Source of the DNA: CAZSMC01 sp964607755
GTDB taxonomy: Bacteria > Zhuqueibacterota > Zhuqueibacteria > Residuimicrobiales > Krinioviventaceae
Reading direction: 5' to 3'
DNA length: 37,693 bases
Assembly (NCBI GenBank): GCA_964607755.1
Contig: CAZSMC010000042.1
Span: 1 to 37,693 of the forward strand
Part shown: in pieces, positions 7,722 to 16,106 of the stretch
Numbering within the stretch: the stretch's first letter is position 1
Layout: every line of letters begins with the position of its first letter
The notes under the pieces: generated by a model
Told to the model about the DNA's origin: nothing
What the model saw: the letters and a program-made list of their open reading frames with translations, nothing else
Database searches by the model: none
Translations under genes and position numbers: made by a program

Positions 7722-9859
7722 TTTTTCTTTCCCTCTTTCGATTCCATATTCTCAACCGGGACAAAATCGATGAGATGCTCATTCGGATCAATTCGGACAA
7801 GCTGTACCTGAATTTTCTGGCCAAGCTTGTATTCCTTGCCAGTATATTGCCCAACCATGGAGTAATTATTATCATCAACAATATAATAATCGTCATCCAG
7901 CGAGGTGACGTGGATCAGTCCGTCGATGAGGTATTCTGGCAGATGGACAAAAAATCCAAAGTTGAGAATCCGAATGATCACGCCGGTGAATTCTTTGCCG
8001 TGGTGCTGCTGCATGTACTGTATTTGTTTCAGTTTGATGCTGTCGCGTTCGGCTTCCTGATACTGGATTTCCCGTTTTGTCGAATCCTCGCATTTTTTTT
8101 GCAAATCTTTCAAAGATGTTTTGGACGCCGCAGTGGATGTTGAGGTAGCGTATTCTTTGAGCAAACGATGCACCATCAAATCCGGATACCGGCGTATAGG
8201 TGAGGTAAAGTGAGTATAATATTTATAAGCCAATCCGAAATGGCCGATGTTTTCCGTATCATATCGCGCCTTGGTCATGGTACGCAACATAGCGTCGTTC
8301 AGGACAGAAGCTGCGTTGTGCTCCTGAAACTCATCAGCCAATTTTTGGAAAAATGATGGCGTCAGTTGCTTCGGGATTTTCATCTTTATGCCAAAAGCAT
8401 AACTGAGTTTTAATAATTCGATCACTTCCTGTTTTTCCGGCTTGGCATGAACCCGGTATACAAATGGCGGCGAGTTATCCAATTTTTCGCCAAGTATCAT
8501 TCCGACATGACGTGCTATGGTTTCATTTGCCAGCAGCATAAATTCCTCGATGAGCCGGTGCGTGTTCAGTCGTTGGCGGATTTTAATGTCCACAGGCCAG
8601 CCCTTTTCGTTCAAAGGGATTTCCACTTCCGGGCTGTCAAAATCGATGCTGCCGCGCTGGCGGCGGCGCTTGATGAGCGCCCTGGAAAGGTCATACATAT
8701 TTCGCAGCGTGTCAGCAAACTCGCTTTTCATTTCGCCATCTAGAACAAGTTGTGCTTCTTTGTAATTGAACCTCTTTTTACTGTTAATCATCGTCTTTTT
8801 GATATCATAAGAAACAAGATGACCTTTTGGTGTGAGCTGCATGAGTACACTGAAGGCAAGCCTGTTTTGCCCCGGAACCAGGCTGCACAATTCACTCGAA
8901 AGGCGCTCGGGAAGCATGGGGATCGCACGATCGACGAGATAAACAGACAGTCCGCGTTTTCTGGCCTCTTTTTCGATGGGCGAACGCTCGTCAACAAAGT
9001 GACTGACATCAGCGATGTGTACGCCGAGGCGCCAGTTGCCGTTGTCCATTTTTTCCAGCGACACGGCATCGTCAAAATCTTTGGCATCTATTGGATCGAT
9101 GGTGAAACAGACGACATCGCGCAAATCCATACGGACTCTTTCTTCTTCGGCTGGAATGCTGTCAGGTAATTCGCTTGCCGCCTTTTCTACTTTTTCAGAA
9201 AATTCTCTGGGCAATTGATGTTTGTAGATCAGGGAAAGCATTTCTACACCCGGATCATCCGGGTAACCCAGCACCTCAACTACAGGCCCGGCAGGATTCA
9301 TGCCGTAATGCTCCCAGTGTTCTATTCGGGCAACAACCTTTTGTCCTTCCTGGGCATTGGCTTCCTCGCCAGGCGGAATAATAACGTCGCGTTGAATTTT
9401 GAGATCATCCGGAATGAGATAACCGTACTTTCGTCCCCATCGAAACGTTCCGACAATCAAAGTGCGGGCGCGCTCAAGCACCTCGGTTATCTGTCCTTCT
9501 GGATTTTTTCCTTTTCTGGAAGCAAATAACCGAACCCGGACCGTATCCCCATGCAGGGCATTTGCCATATTTTTCTGACTGATAAAGATATCTTCGCCTT
9601 TTTGGGATTTGACAAAACCATAGCCCTGGGTATTGACATGCAATCTCCCTTCCAACTCATTTTGGGGCTCTCCCATGCCAAAACGGCCTTTTTTAAATTT
9701 GTGGATCCGGTCCTGGCGAGCGAGTGAACGAACAGTCTGGCGAAGTTCTTGATATTCATCGTGCGGCACCCCCAGCCGACGCTGAATTTCTTTGATCTTT
9801 AAAGCGCGAAAGGGTTCTGATGAAAGCAGGTCCAGAACCCTTTTTTTTAAATTAGCCAT
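7718..9859 (-). CDS. rnr: Ribonuclease R (RNB family 3'-5' exoribonuclease)
   Basis: A 713-residue processive exoribonuclease that degrades structured RNA from the 3' end in the cytoplasm. Domain order is complete: a winged-helix at 1-60, cold-shock domain 1 (GFVKSQKGEDIFIS, about 70-130) and cold-shock domain 2 (about 135-200). The RNB catalytic domain contains TIDPIDAKDFDDA, where Asp255, 261, 263 and 264 match the metal ligands of RNase II/R. It also has YTHFTSPIRRYPDLMVHR, and a C-terminal S1 domain (about 620-700) ends in a short Lys-rich tail. Length is slightly shorter than E. coli RNase R. It follows the phosphomannomutase gene by 78 bases, with only a weak ribosome binding site. Its TGA overlaps the ATG of the flavoprotein gene. 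Confidence 0.95.
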   Translation of the reverse strand: MANLKKRVLDLLSSEPFRALKIKEIQRRLGVPHDEYQELRQTVRSLARQDRIHKFKKGRFGMGEPQNELEGRLHVNTQGYGFVKSQKGEDIFISQKNMANALHGDTVRVRLFASRKGKNPEGQITEVLERARTLIVGTFRWGRKYGYLIPDDLKIQRDVIIPPGEEANAQEGQKVVARIEHWEHYGMNPAGPVVEVLGYPDDPGVEMLSLIYKHQLPREFSEKVEKAASELPDSIPAEEERVRMDLRDVVCFTIDPIDAKDFDDAVSLEKMDNGNWRLGVHIADVSHFVDERSPIEKEARKRGLSVYLVDRAIPMLPERLSSELCSLVPGQNRLAFSVLMQLTPKGHLVSYDIKKTMINSKKRFNYKEAQLVLDGEMKSEFADTLRNMYDLSRALIKRRRQRGSIDFDSPEVEIPLNEKGWPVDIKIRQRLNTHRLIEEFMLLANETIARHVGMILGEKLDNSPPFVYRVHAKPEKQEVIELLKLSYAFGIKMKIPKQLTPSFFQKLADEFQEHNAASVLNDAMLRTMTKARYDTENIGHFGLAYKYYTHFTSPIRRYPDLMVHRLLKEYATSTSTAASKTSLKDLQKKCEDSTKREIQYQEAERDSIKLKQIQYMQQHHGKEFTGVIIRILNFGFFVHLPEYLIDGLIHVTSLDDDYYIVDDNNYSMVGQYTGKEYKLGQKIQVQLVRIDPNEHLIDFVPVENMESKEGKKK

Positions 9860-9922
9860 GATAACTCTACTTTTCTGATTTTAGGAATTTTTTAATCATT
9901 ATATGATGGTGGCTTTTCAAGC

Positions 9923-9938
9923 AGCCGAAAAGACGGCT
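9923..9938 (-). other. Small stem-loop at the end of the PMM/PGM gene
   Basis: AGCCG pairs with CGGCT around a 6-base loop, overlapping the stop codon of the preceding gene. No U-run follows, so this is not an intrinsic terminator. It may protect an mRNA 3' end or slow ribosomes before rnr. Confidence 0.3.
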
Positions 9939-11311
9939 CAGAAATCGTTTCTGTCAAATTGCACAGCGGAATATTTTTCAATTTTATCTTTGAACAGTTC
10001 AATAATTTCTTCAAGACGACCCTCTGTTTTCGCCTCGAAACGCAAAACCAGCGTGGGTTGCGTGTTTGACGCACGAACTAGTCCCCATCCATCATCAAAC
10101 TGAACCCGGGCGCCGTCAATGTCAATTACTTTGTACTCTTTGCTGAAATCCTGGATCAGATTCTGCACCACGTCAAATTTTGCTTCATCAGCGCAATTGA
10201 CCCGTATTTCAGGCGTTGAGGGGAAATTGGGGATTTCATCGACGAGCTCACTAAAAGGTTTATTTGCCTTTGACACGATTTCCAGCAGTCTTCCAGACGC
10301 GTAGAGTCCATCGTCAAATCCGTAATACTCGTCGGCAAAAAACAGATGACCGGACATCTCCCCGGCAAACGGCGCATTGATTTCTTTCATTTTAGCTTTG
10401 AGCGGAGAATGACCGGTTTTCCACATCAGTGGTGCGCCGCCATATTTTTCGATCTCTTCTGGCAAAGCCATGGAGCACTTTACGTCAAAAATGATTTGTG
10501 CGCGTGGATTTTTAATCAGCACATCCCGGCTAAACAGAGCCAGCAGTGTATCGGCGAAAATGAGACGGCCCTTATCGTCTACTGCGCCAAGGCGGTCGGC
10601 ATCGCCGTCATAGCCTATGCCAACATCTGCGCCTTCATCAAGGACTTTTTGCTGCAGGTCTTTCATGTATTTTGGCACAGTAGGATCCGGCAAATGATTG
10701 GGAAAGTTCCCGTCCGGTTCACAGTAGAGCTCGATGACATCGAGCCCGAGTTCTCTTAACAGAGAAGGCGCGAGAGGCCCGGCTGTGGCATTACCGGCAT
10801 CTATCACTATTTTAAGTTTCTTTTTCATGGAAAATTTGGACTTGAGCATATCCAAATAGTCCGGGATGATGTCGCGTTTTTCTTCGCTGCCATTCTCTGC
10901 TGTAATAAAATCATTTTCCTGAATGATGCGTCTGATTTCAGTAATATCCTTGCCATAGACTGAGGCGGTTCCTTCACACATTTTAAATCCGTTGAATTCG
11001 ATAGGATTGTGGCTGCCGGTAATCATGACGCCGCCATCGCTTTGGAACTGAATAATCGAAAAATACAAAGCCGGAGTGGTGACCTGGCCAATATTAATCA
11101 CATTCATTCCGGTTGACAAAATCCCTTTTATGTACAACTCTGAAAGATGCGGCGACGAGAGTCGCAAATCATAGCCAATGGTGAGCGTACTGTGCCCGCG
11201 ACGCTTCATAAAGGTGGCAAAGCCCTTGCCAAGATTTAAAACCACATCATCAGTCAAATCAGTATCAACGATACCACGAATATCGTATTCCCGAAAAATA
11301 GATAAATTCAT
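9938..11311 (-). CDS. Phosphomannomutase/phosphoglucomutase
   Basis: A 457-residue alpha-D-phosphohexomutase of the AlgC/ManB type. It interconverts hexose 6-phosphates and 1-phosphates and so feeds nucleotide-sugar synthesis for surface polysaccharides. The four family regions are all present: the phosphoserine loop TGSHN with Ser100, the magnesium loop DGDADR at 235-240, the sugar loop GEMSGH at 317-322, and the phosphate-binding loop VRASNTQPTLVLRFEA near the C-terminus. The GEMSGH sequence is typical of dual phosphomannomutase/phosphoglucomutase enzymes rather than phosphoglucosamine mutase. The ATG shares a base with the prmC stop (TAATG), indicating translational coupling. Confidence 0.93.
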   Translation of the reverse strand: MNLSIFREYDIRGIVDTDLTDDVVLNLGKGFATFMKRRGHSTLTIGYDLRLSSPHLSELYIKGILSTGMNVINIGQVTTPALYFSIIQFQSDGGVMITGSHNPIEFNGFKMCEGTASVYGKDITEIRRIIQENDFITAENGSEEKRDIIPDYLDMLKSKFSMKKKLKIVIDAGNATAGPLAPSLLRELGLDVIELYCEPDGNFPNHLPDPTVPKYMKDLQQKVLDEGADVGIGYDGDADRLGAVDDKGRLIFADTLLALFSRDVLIKNPRAQIIFDVKCSMALPEEIEKYGGAPLMWKTGHSPLKAKMKEINAPFAGEMSGHLFFADEYYGFDDGLYASGRLLEIVSKANKPFSELVDEIPNFPSTPEIRVNCADEAKFDVVQNLIQDFSKEYKVIDIDGARVQFDDGWGLVRASNTQPTLVLRFEAKTEGRLEEIIELFKDKIEKYSAVQFDRNDF

Positions 11312-12207
11312 TATAAGCTCCTGTTCCAGTTCATTTTAACGATCCGGTCTTTTCCTGCTAAGTCTTTGATAGTTTGGATATTTTCAAATCCTGCTTCTGA
11401 AAAAATATTTGTTACACTTGCAGATTGTTTCTCTCCGATTTCGAAAAACGCAATGCTGTTCGGTTTTACCAGATCAGTGAGAATATTGGAAATCCGTCGA
11501 TAAAAATCCAGTCCATCGTTACCGCCAAGCAAACTGACCTTGGGTTCATATTTTTGGATTTCCGGTTGAAGCTGTTCAAATTCCCGAAAACTCACATACG
11601 GCGGATTGCATACCACAACATCAAAACTATTCGTGTATTCCGGCGGCCAGGGCTTCAGCGCGTCATTCTTTTTAAACGAAATATCGACGTTATTAATTTC
11701 CGCATTTTCCCGGGCAATGTCCAGAGCATCTTCAGAGATATCAACGGCCTCCATCCTGGCATTCGGGCAATTTTTTTTTATGGCAATAGCAATGCAACCA
11801 GACCCTGTACCAATATCCAGTGCCCGGAATTTTTCGTCCCTGTCAAAACGACCAGAGCAGTAATCGATGACGTGTTCAACTAAAATCTCGGTTTCCGGGC
11901 GGGGAACAAGAACACCCTGACGCACTTTGATGGGCAGAGAATAAAATTCCGTTTCGCCAATGATGTATTGCAGCGGTTCTCTGGTTAGGCGCCGCTTGAG
12001 TATTTTTTTAAAACGTAAAAGTTCATCAGGAATTAAGGGGCGATCAAAATTCGTATAAAGTTCAACGCGGGAGAGTCCCAATGTATGGGCCAGGAGCCGT
12101 TCGGTGTTCAGGCGGGCGTCATCAAAATTTTTCTCAAGTAGATAATTTGTGGTCCATTCGAGTAACTCGAGCAGCGTCCAATCCTTTTTCTTTTGTGTAT
12201 CAGACAC
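11311..12207 (-). CDS. prmC: Release factor glutamine methyltransferase
   Basis: A 298-residue enzyme that methylates the Gln of the GGQ motif in peptide release factors, using S-adenosylmethionine. The N-terminal helical domain (1-90) binds the release factor. The Rossmann-like domain carries DIGTGSGCIA at 131-140 for SAM binding and NPPY at 201-204, which holds the Gln amide. RPETE at 103-107 is also characteristic. It starts with GTG at 12207, two bases after the prfA stop, so the enzyme is encoded directly behind its own substrate, as in many bacteria. Confidence 0.95.
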   Translation of the reverse strand: MSDTQKKKDWTLLELLEWTTNYLLEKNFDDARLNTERLLAHTLGLSRVELYTNFDRPLIPDELLRFKKILKRRLTREPLQYIIGETEFYSLPIKVRQGVLVPRPETEILVEHVIDYCSGRFDRDEKFRALDIGTGSGCIAIAIKKNCPNARMEAVDISEDALDIARENAEINNVDISFKKNDALKPWPPEYTNSFDVVVCNPPYVSFREFEQLQPEIQKYEPKVSLLGGNDGLDFYRRISNILTDLVKPNSIAFFEIGEKQSASVTNIFSEAGFENIQTIKDLAGKDRIVKMNWNRSL

Positions 12208-12209
12208 GA

Positions 12210-13277
12210 TTATTCCAACGTTTTGAGTTTCTCAGCCCGATCCGCCATTTTGAGTTGTCCGGTTATTTCCTCAAGGTCTCCCTGAAGAATTTCGTCAAGG
12301 CGATAAAGTGACAAATTTATTCGGTGATCTGTAACGCGTCCCTGTGGAAAATTATAAGTGCGAATTTTTGCGCTGCGGTCGCCGGTGCTAACCATGGATC
12401 GCCGTTCCGCCGTCAGTTTGGCTCTCTCTTTTTCCTGAGCTTGTTCATAAAGACGGGCTCGAAGAACTTTAAGCGCTTTGGCTCGATTTTTATGCTGTGA
12501 TTTTTCATCCTGGCAGCTCACAACGAGACCTGTAGGAATGTGAGTAATGCGCACTGCAGAATCTGTTGTATTCACACTCTGTCCGCCGGGCCCGGAGGAG
12601 CGAAACACATCGATCCGTAAATCGTTTGGATCGATTTGCACATCGATGTCTTTGGCTTCGGGCAATACAGCTACAGAAGCGGCGGAGGTATGGATGCGGC
12701 CGCTGGTCTCTGTCGTTGGCACTCTCTGGACACGATGCACACCGGCCTCGTATTTCATTGTTCCGTAGACATCTTTACCTGAAAGCAAAAAGATGATTTC
12801 CCGGAATCCGCCAATGCCTTGAGGGTTGGACGACATAACTTCGGTTTTCCAATTATGTTTTTCAGCGAAATGCTGATACATACAGAACAGATCGCCGGCA
12901 AACAGCCCGGCTTCATCCCCGCCGGTACCAGCACGTATTTCAACGATGGCATTTCTTTTGTCTTTGGGATCTTTGGGAACGAGAAGGTTTTTCAGAGTAT
13001 TTTCCAGGTTTTTCTTTTGATCGTACAACTCGTCGATTTCCCCCTGTGCCATCTCTTTCATATCCTGGTCATCTTCTTCTGCCAGCACTTCTTTAGCGCC
13101 ATCAATATCTGTTAAAACTTTTTTGTAAAGACGATATTCTTTTATAATTTCCGACAACTCGGATTCTTCTTTGGCCAGATCCCGGTAAACATCGGTTTTT
13201 TGAATGATATCGGGGTCGCTTAATTTTTCTTCAAGTTCCTTATAACGTTCTTCAACTTGTTCGAGTTTATCTATCAC
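12210..13277 (-). CDS. prfA: Peptide chain release factor 1
   Basis: A 355-residue class I release factor that recognises UAA and UAG at the ribosomal A site. The stop-codon-reading tripeptide is Pro187-Thr-Thr (PxT, as in RF1) within RVPTTETSGRIHTSA; RF2 would have SPF. The hydrolysis motif GGQ is at 231-233 in SSGPGGQSVNTTDSAV. The N-terminal helical domain (1-100) and domain 2 are full length. The GTG start at 13277 has AGGTGA 6 bases upstream. It is followed by prmC with a 2-base gap, and preceded by yqhQ with 16 bases. Confidence 0.97.
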   Translation of the reverse strand: MIDKLEQVEERYKELEEKLSDPDIIQKTDVYRDLAKEESELSEIIKEYRLYKKVLTDIDGAKEVLAEEDDQDMKEMAQGEIDELYDQKKNLENTLKNLLVPKDPKDKRNAIVEIRAGTGGDEAGLFAGDLFCMYQHFAEKHNWKTEVMSSNPQGIGGFREIIFLLSGKDVYGTMKYEAGVHRVQRVPTTETSGRIHTSAASVAVLPEAKDIDVQIDPNDLRIDVFRSSGPGGQSVNTTDSAVRITHIPTGLVVSCQDEKSQHKNRAKALKVLRARLYEQAQEKERAKLTAERRSMVSTGDRSAKIRTYNFPQGRVTDHRINLSLYRLDEILQGDLEEITGQLKMADRAEKLKTLE

Positions 13278-13293
13278 GTGAAATCACCTGCTA

Positions 13294-14235
13294 TTAACTT
13301 TTTTGTGGCAAGACGTCCACTTTTGAATCTCCGGCCTGCGGGTCTTTACCCAGCACGCATCTGAGTGCTACCATGGCAACTTCCAACTGACTGTCGTCCG
13401 GATCTTTGGTGGTTATTTTCTGCAGCCAGAGTCCGGGCAATACGAACAATCGAAAAAAGCGATTGCCGGATGCTTTTTCTGACAGCCGGATGAACTCATA
13501 AGAAATTCCACCAATCAGCGGGACAAAAGCAATTCGAAGAAAACGCTCACCAACATTATCCGGATGACCGAGCGTCATGAACACTACGATACTGACCAGC
13601 ATGACAATGAGTAAAAAACTGGTTCCACAGCGGGGATGCAGAGTTGAGTACATTCTTGCCGATTCAATATCGAGCGCTTTTTTATTTTCAAAGGCGAAAA
13701 CGCTCTTGTGCTCTGCACCGTGAAATTCAAAAATCCGCCCAATTTCTTTCCATAAAGAAATAATATAGATATAGGAGAGAAAAATAATCAACCGGAAAGC
13801 ACCATCTACGAGATTGAATAAAATACCGTCTTTGACATTCAGCAAATCTGTGAGAACTAACGGCAGGTAAAAGAACAAACCGAGTCCCAAAGCGAATGAG
13901 AAAATTACGGTAGCAACCATCCACACTGTATCCCATGGTGATTTTTCTTTAGTTTTTCCAGTTTTTTTGTTTTCTTCTTCCATGGCAACATCGCCTGAAA
14001 AGGACAACGCTCGAATTCCAAGGACAATCGATTCAATCAATGACACCGCACCGCGTAAAATCGGCCATTTGAAGGGTTTAATCCGCTGGGAGATGGATTC
14101 AAAGGCATCATCTTTGACCACAATTGAACCGTCTGGCTTGCGAACCGCAACCGCCACGCGATCAGGGCCCCGCATCATCACCCCTTCCATCACTGCTTGC
14201 CCGCCAACTGTTATCTTTTTTTCTTGCTTGTCCAC
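13294..14235 (-). CDS. yqhQ: DUF1385 membrane protein, YqhQ family
   Basis: A predicted inner-membrane protein of 313 residues. Its biochemical function is not established. The family signature GGQAVMEGVMMRGP lies near the N-terminus, and the central HGAEHKSV and LHPRCGTSFLL segments are also conserved. Three or four hydrophobic stretches are visible, beginning TVWMVATVIFSFALGLG, FRLIIFLSYIYIISLW and SFLLIVMLVSIVVFMTLG. I chose GTG at 14235 because GGAG lies 5 bases upstream; an in-frame GTG at 14277 would add 14 residues with a weaker site. It sits between rpmE and prfA, the position YqhQ genes often take. Confidence 0.85.
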   Translation of the reverse strand: MDKQEKKITVGGQAVMEGVMMRGPDRVAVAVRKPDGSIVVKDDAFESISQRIKPFKWPILRGAVSLIESIVLGIRALSFSGDVAMEEENKKTGKTKEKSPWDTVWMVATVIFSFALGLGLFFYLPLVLTDLLNVKDGILFNLVDGAFRLIIFLSYIYIISLWKEIGRIFEFHGAEHKSVFAFENKKALDIESARMYSTLHPRCGTSFLLIVMLVSIVVFMTLGHPDNVGERFLRIAFVPLIGGISYEFIRLSEKASGNRFFRLFVLPGLWLQKITTKDPDDSQLEVAMVALRCVLGKDPQAGDSKVDVLPQKS

Positions 14236-14310
14236 GCTCACTCCACATAAAAAAACGGAATCAATGTCAAAAGACACCCATCCCGCTTGAAAAATGTCAG
14301 AAAAATGATG

Positions 14311-14526
14311 CTAATTTTTCTGGTTTTTATAATTACCGTACTTTTTGCGAAATTTGTCAACGCGACCGGCGGTATCTACCAACTTTTGTTTGCCGGTAAA
14401 AAAGGGATGACATTGGGAACAGATTTCAACTTGAATATCACCTACTGTGGAATAGGTTTCAAATGTGTTTCCACAAGCACATGTGACAGTGCCTTTTTTA
14501 TATTCAGGATGAATTCCTTTTTTCAA
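14311..14526 (-). CDS. rpmE: 50S ribosomal protein L31
   Basis: A 71-residue zinc-type (C+) L31. It begins MKKGIHPEYKKGTVTC and carries Cys16, Cys18, Cys36 and Cys39 in CAC and CSQCHPFFTG, the zinc ligands of the family. It binds the large subunit at the central protuberance and helps bridge the subunits. The start is TTG at 14526 with AGGAGG 5 bases upstream. A sigma-70 promoter at 14572-14600 lies just before it, making it the first gene of a long operon. Because the zinc-binding form is present, a zinc-independent paralogue elsewhere would be expected only if the organism faces zinc limitation. Confidence 0.96.
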   Translation of the reverse strand: MKKGIHPEYKKGTVTCACGNTFETYSTVGDIQVEICSQCHPFFTGKQKLVDTAGRVDKFRKKYGNYKNQKN

Positions 14527-14571
14527 AACAACCTCCTAAAAGCTGTATAATTTTTTTCATTCAGAATTTTA

Positions 14572-14600
14572 AATATAATTTATTTTTTCGCTAAATGCAA
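14572..14600 (-). promoter_or_regulatory. Sigma-70 promoter for the rpmE operon
   Basis: On the minus strand, TTGCAT (14600-14595) and TATATT (14577-14572) are separated by exactly 17 bases. Transcription would start about 40 bases upstream of the rpmE TTG. It probably drives rpmE, yqhQ, prfA, prmC and genes further on. Confidence 0.7.
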
Positions 14601-14715
14601 GAGAAACATTGCAAACCAATTCATCTTGGATATTACAATTTCCAGAGCATAAAGTTCCACTGCAACCATTGAATCCGTCAGATCAATTATTCTGCACGGA
14701 CTCATCCGGTTCTGC

Positions 14716-14730
14716 CAGGATACTATCCTG
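14716..14730. repeat. Perfect palindrome CAGGATA-C-TATCCTG
   Basis: Seven-base arms around one central base, in the 258-base gap between rho and rpmE, about 116 bases upstream of the rpmE -35 box. It could be an operator or a hairpin at the 3' end of the rho message. No U-run follows on either strand, so an intrinsic terminator is unlikely. The rest of the gap shows no gene. Confidence 0.4.
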
Positions 14731-14784
14731 AAACAGGCATTCAAGGCTAAGCTTTTACAAGCGGTTTATACCGGCAGAAAAGTG

Positions 14785-16032
14785 TTACACGCTCATTGAC
14801 TCGAGAAATGCTTTATTGGATTTTGTCCCCTGCATTTTGCTGAGCAGGAATTCCATCGCTTCAACGGTTTGCAATTCAGAGAGTAACTTGCGTAAAATCC
14901 AAACCCGGTTGAGCTCCATCTTATCCATCAGCAGCTCTTCTTTTCGAGTTCCGGAACGGTTAACATCAATAGCCGGGAAAACACGCCGGTCTGATAAACG
15001 GCGGTCCAGCACGAGTTCCATGTTACCGGTACCTTTAAACTCTTCAAAAATAACCTCGTCCATACGGCTGCCAGTGTCGATAAGGGCGGTAGAAATAATT
15101 GTCAAACTGCCGCCTTCTTCGATATTTCGTGCCGCGCCAAAAAATCGTTTCGGGCGATGCAATGCATTGGCATCCACACCACCGGAGAGAATTTTGCCGG
15201 AATGGGGTACCACAGCGTTGTGAGCCCGTGCCAGACGGGTTATGCTGTCCAGAAGAATAACAACATCGTGACCGAATTCAACCAGACGCTTGGATTTTTC
15301 GAGCACCATGTCAGCAACCTGCACATGTCGTTCTGCTGGCTCATCGAACGTGGAGCTGATCACCTCTGCATCAACGGAACGCTGCATGTCAGTCACTTCT
15401 TCAGGGCGTTCATCGATCAATAGTACAATCATTTTTACATCAGGATGATTGTATAAAATTGAATTGGCAATTTGCTGAAGTAACGTGGTTTTGCCTGTTT
15501 TGGGTTGTGCAACGATGAGTCCGCGCTGTCCCTTGCCTATAGGTGTCAGCAGGTTCATGATACGTGTCGAATAATCATTTGCTTTGACTTCGAGATTAAA
15601 GCGTTCTTCCGGATAGAGAGGTGTCAGATTGTCGAAAAGAATTTTCCCCTTGGCTTCGTCAGGATTCTCAAAATTGATCGCTTCAACCTTGAGCAAAGCA
15701 AAAAAGCGTTCGCTGTCTTTTGGCGGGCGAATCTGACCGGAAATCGTATCTCCGGTTCGCATGCCAAAACGTTTAATTTGCGACGGCGAGACGTAAATGT
15801 CATCCGGCCCCGGTAGATAGTTAAAATCCGGTGAACGGAGAAATCCATAGCCGTCAGGTAGGACTTCAATGACGCCTTCGGCGAAAATCAAGCCCTCTTT
15901 TTCGGTCTGTTTTTCCAAAATTTTGAAAATCAGTTCCGATTTTTTAATACCCGTCACTCCGGTAACACCAATTTCCTGAGCTAATTTTGTGAGTTCGGAT
16001 ATCTTTTTGGTCTTTAATTCTGCAATATCCAT
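14785..16032 (-). CDS. rho: Transcription termination factor Rho
   Basis: A 415-residue hexameric RNA-dependent ATPase that ends transcription. The start is ATG 16032 behind AGAGGAG; an in-frame extension of 21 residues upstream lacks support and overlaps the promoter. Domains: Rho_N helical region 1-45; primary RNA-binding cold-shock fold about 48-120, with GYGFLRSPDFNYLPGPDDIYVS; and an ATPase core with Walker A VAQPKTGKTT (174-183), Walker B MIVLLIDERPEE (201 on) and arginine-rich C-terminal loops. Length is close to the compact E. coli form, with no large insertion. It has its own promoter at 16067-16095. With no clear intrinsic terminators in the window, Rho-dependent termination may be common here. 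Confidence 0.97.
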   Translation of the reverse strand: MDIAELKTKKISELTKLAQEIGVTGVTGIKKSELIFKILEKQTEKEGLIFAEGVIEVLPDGYGFLRSPDFNYLPGPDDIYVSPSQIKRFGMRTGDTISGQIRPPKDSERFFALLKVEAINFENPDEAKGKILFDNLTPLYPEERFNLEVKANDYSTRIMNLLTPIGKGQRGLIVAQPKTGKTTLLQQIANSILYNHPDVKMIVLLIDERPEEVTDMQRSVDAEVISSTFDEPAERHVQVADMVLEKSKRLVEFGHDVVILLDSITRLARAHNAVVPHSGKILSGGVDANALHRPKRFFGAARNIEEGGSLTIISTALIDTGSRMDEVIFEEFKGTGNMELVLDRRLSDRRVFPAIDVNRSGTRKEELLMDKMELNRVWILRKLLSELQTVEAMEFLLSKMQGTKSNKAFLESMSV

Positions 16033-16066
16033 TTTTCTCCTCTTGATTGTTACAGATTTTAATAAA

Positions 16067-16095
16067 AATATAAATTCATAATTGAATAGACACAA
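16067..16095 (-). promoter_or_regulatory. Sigma-70 promoter for rho
   Basis: On the minus strand, TTGTGT (16095-16090), a 17-base spacer and TATATT (16072-16067). The predicted leader before the rho ATG is only about 30 bases, too short for the long autoregulatory leader seen in E. coli rho. Confidence 0.6.
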
Positions 16096-16106
16096 GTAGA
16101 AATCGT

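Noticed and set aside
9923..9938. Hairpin after the PMM/PGM gene as an intrinsic terminator
   Set aside because: The stem is only 5 pairs and no U-run follows.
14693..14710. Minus strand reads GGATGAGTCCGTGCAG, close to the hammerhead ribozyme core CTGATGAGTCCGTGAGG
   Set aside because: The essential CUGAUGA is CGGAUGA here, and no GAAA segment or matching stems follow. The resemblance is chance.
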